In this document: positions 62,402-64,000 of the stretch, piece by piece
Numbering within the stretch: position 1 is the first letter of the stretch
Layout of the letters: every line of letters starts with the position of its first letter
Assembly: GCA_937893015.1 (NCBI GenBank)
Contig: CALBJX010000094.1
Span: 104,820 to 168,819 of the forward strand
Reading direction: 5' to 3'
Length of the DNA stretch: 64,000 nt
DNA from: an uncultured Verrucomicrobiales bacterium
GTDB lineage: Bacteria; Verrucomicrobiota; Verrucomicrobiia; Verrucomicrobiales; Akkermansiaceae
Program-made: the position numbers and the translations under genes
The notes under the pieces: generated by a model
Seen by the model: only the letters and a program-made list of their open reading frames with translations
Told to the model about the DNA's origin: nothing
Databases searched by the model: none

Positions 62402-62430
62402 TTGAAAGTGCATGCCGTCTGTGCTATCTT
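62402..62430 (+). promoter_or_regulatory. Promoter of the ROK-like gene
   Basis: TTGAAA (62402-62407), 17-bp spacer ending TGC, TATCTT (62425-62430), 14 nt before the ATG at 62445. Confidence 0.7.
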
Positions 62431-62444
62431 GCCCCCGTAACACT

Positions 62445-63845
62445 ATGAACATCACTCCTAAATTCACGCCCGTGCTGGATCCGGACTTCATTGCTCCGGT
62501 GCTTTGGACAAAGGCTTATGAAGAGAAGGTCGCCGCCACCCCCGGCTCCCACGACCTTGATATCGCCATGGTGCGCCCCGACGGCACCTGCTTCCGTTGG
62601 CACGGCGTTGTCCTCCCCCACGAGGGTGAGGAGAACATCGCGCTCAATATCACCTATGTGGAGCGCGTCGTCAAGTTCCTCATCTGGATGAAGGGCGGCA
62701 GCCGCGTGATGATTGCCGGTGATGACAAGATTGCCGAGACCATCGGTCAGATTTACAGCAAGGACGGCGCCCGCGCTTTCGATTGGGACTGGACCTGCAA
62801 GGTGTATGACGAGCCCTTCACGGTGACGACGGTGGCTTCCGCCGCCGATCTGCCCGCCGAGAACAGCACCTCCGTGGCGCTGGGCCGCAATCTGGACGGC
62901 TACCGCATCGGTTTCGACCTCGGCGGTTCCGACCGCAAGGCCGCCGCCGTGGTGAACGGCGAGGTGGTGTACTCCGAAGAAGTGGTGTGGAACCCCTACC
63001 ACGAGAAGGACCCCCACTACCATCTGGAAGGTGTGGATGACTCCCTGCTTCGCGCGGCCAAGCATCTGCCCCAGGTGGACGCCATCGGCGGTTCCGCCGC
63101 CGGTGTGTATGTGAACAGCGAGCCCCGCGTGGCCTCCCTCTTCCGCGGCATCGACCCCGAGGATTTCAAGACCGTCATCCGTCCCATGTTCGCCACGCTC
63201 AAGCAGCGTTGGAGCGAGCGCATGGGCAAGGAAGTTCCCTTTGAAGTGGTGAACGACGGCGAAGTGACCGCTCTTGCCGGCGCCATGTCCCTCAACGATT
63301 CTCAGGTGCTCGGCATTGCCATGGGTACCTCCCTCGCCGCCGGTTATGTGGATGGTGAAGGCCACATCATGCCCTGGCTCAACGAGCTCGCCTTCGTGCC
63401 CGTCGACTATCAGGCCGACGGCGGTGTGGACGAGTGGTCCGGCGACAAGGGTGTCGGCGCCATGTACTTCTCCCAGCAGGCCGTGGCCCGCCTCGCTCCC
63501 CGCGCGGGCTTCGACTTCGGCGATATGCCCTATCCCGAGCAGCTCAAGAAGGTGCAGGCCGCCATGGAAGCCGGTGACGACCGCGCCCGCAAGATTTACG
63601 AGACCATCGGTGTCGAGTTCGGCTACACCATCGCCTACTTCGCCACCAAGTTCTACGGCGTGCGTAACCTCCTCTTCCTCGGCCGCGTGGCCACGGGTGA
63701 GGGCGGTCAGATTATCATCGACAAGGCGGACGAAGTCATCAAGACCGAGTTCCCCGAGCTCTCCATCAACCTCTGCGTGCCCGATGAGAAGATGAAGCGC
63801 CACGGCCAGGCCGTCGCCGCTGCCTCTCTTCCCAAGATTGGCTAA
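62445..63845 (+). CDS. ROK/ASKHA-type sugar kinase-like protein with N-terminal extension
   Basis: 466 residues. The C-terminal about 310 residues form an ASKHA-fold kinase: phosphate-1 loop RIGFDLGGSDRKAAAV (about 155-170), the catalytic-region block FEVVNDGEVTALAGAM, phosphate-2-like LGIAMGTSLAAGYV, and a C-terminal LLFLGRVATGEGG block. The first about 150 residues form a separate domain not seen in standard ROK glucokinases. The ROK zinc-site cysteines were not found. Substrate unknown; a hexose or amino sugar is likely by family. Codon usage suggests good expression. ATG 62445 is set by the promoter. Confidence 0.75.
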   Translation: MNITPKFTPVLDPDFIAPVLWTKAYEEKVAATPGSHDLDIAMVRPDGTCFRWHGVVLPHEGEENIALNITYVERVVKFLIWMKGGSRVMIAGDDKIAETIGQIYSKDGARAFDWDWTCKVYDEPFTVTTVASAADLPAENSTSVALGRNLDGYRIGFDLGGSDRKAAAVVNGEVVYSEEVVWNPYHEKDPHYHLEGVDDSLLRAAKHLPQVDAIGGSAAGVYVNSEPRVASLFRGIDPEDFKTVIRPMFATLKQRWSERMGKEVPFEVVNDGEVTALAGAMSLNDSQVLGIAMGTSLAAGYVDGEGHIMPWLNELAFVPVDYQADGGVDEWSGDKGVGAMYFSQQAVARLAPRAGFDFGDMPYPEQLKKVQAAMEAGDDRARKIYETIGVEFGYTIAYFATKFYGVRNLLFLGRVATGEGGQIIIDKADEVIKTEFPELSINLCVPDEKMKRHGQAVAAASLPKIG

Positions 63846-63868
63846 ACAGAGCGAAAATCGCTTATAAC

Positions 63869-63903
63869 AAAAAGGACTGACGCACCGCGTCAGTCCTTTT
63901 TTT
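63869..63903 (+). terminator. Terminator of the ROK-like gene
   Basis: AAAAAGGACTGACG (63869-63882) pairs with CGTCAGTCCTTTTT (63888-63901), 5-nt loop, T-run to 63903. Confidence 0.93.
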
Positions 63904-63944
63904 CTGCCCGGCTGATGCGTTGAGACATCGGACGGGAAATTGAT

Positions 63945-63992
63945 AAATGAGCAGTTTGTAGGGATGTACGATTTACGATGTACGATGTACGA
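63945..63992. repeat. Heptanucleotide array (TGTACGA x4) with AAATGAGCAGTTTGT leader
   Basis: AAATGAGCAGTTTGT (63945-63959), then TGTACGA, TTTACGA, TGTACGA, TGTACGA (63965-63992). Same order and sequence as the left end of the 49.4 kb element; the window ends before any inverted partner could be seen. Confidence 0.85.
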
Positions 63993-64000
63993 AGTCAAAT

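Overview
This 64 kb window is GC-rich, gene-dense chromosome from a Gram-negative bacterium with a lipopolysaccharide-type outer membrane (LptD, an LptF/LptG permease, an RND efflux pump, RseP, DsbD). Gene families and style fit the PVC group, most likely an uncultured Verrucomicrobiota. That placement is inferred from protein flavour (OlsF-like lipid synthase, serpin, UGSC protein, paired small XRE regulators, few Shine-Dalgarno sequences), not from a marker gene. No rRNA, tRNA, CRISPR array, prophage or insertion sequence was seen. Nearly all of the window is housekeeping or envelope genes.

Layout. 1-8.5 kb: 3' end of thiC, then a leftward block of dsbD-rnr, an OlsF-like lipid acyltransferase and an exported transglutaminase-like protein. 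8.7-11.5 kb: rightward operon of a metallophosphatase, LptF/G permease and HAD phosphatase. 11.5-13 kb: argG. 13-16.2 kb: a large exported caspase-like protein. 16.3-21.8 kb: RND pump preceded by an adaptor that is two adaptor modules in one chain. 22-24 kb: UGSC-type protein. 24.1-29 kb: trpEGDCF behind a leader peptide and attenuator. 29.1-35 kb: rseP, a polysaccharide deacetylase with a basic Ala/Pro/Lys protein, and rppH-trmO-serine hydrolase. 35.1-40.9 kb: a degenerate NAD synthetase-like gene, and lptD overlapping a sigma-54 activator gene. 41.3-48.2 kb: a leftward run of corA-argB-nadK, four paralogous membrane proteins and a C_GCAxxG_C_C protein, ending near a frameshifted remnant. 48.3-61.1 kb: FKBP isomerase, hrpB behind a DUF1963-like gene, birA, dnaE-serpin and carA-purA. 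61.3-64 kb: two small XRE regulators and a ROK/ASKHA-type sugar-kinase-like gene.

Three features tie the window together. (1) Many genes have a clear sigma-70-type promoter (TTGNNN, 17 bp, TANNNT) whose -10 box ends only 6-14 nt before the start codon, so transcripts should be leaderless or nearly so. This also fixes several start codons. (2) Ten or so intergenic sites carry a ~28 bp array of about four heptanucleotides. The unit sequence differs between classes but the period of 7 is constant. The ATCGTAC class is attached to GC-rich hairpins and twice forms a large inverted pair. (3) The trp operon shows a textbook ribosome-mediated attenuator: a leader peptide with Trp-Ser-Trp and mutually exclusive 1:2, 2:3 and terminator helices. 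Other points of interest are the tandem-duplicated RND adaptor, the NadE-like protein lacking catalytic motifs, the four-copy membrane protein family beside nadK, and the serpin downstream of dnaE.
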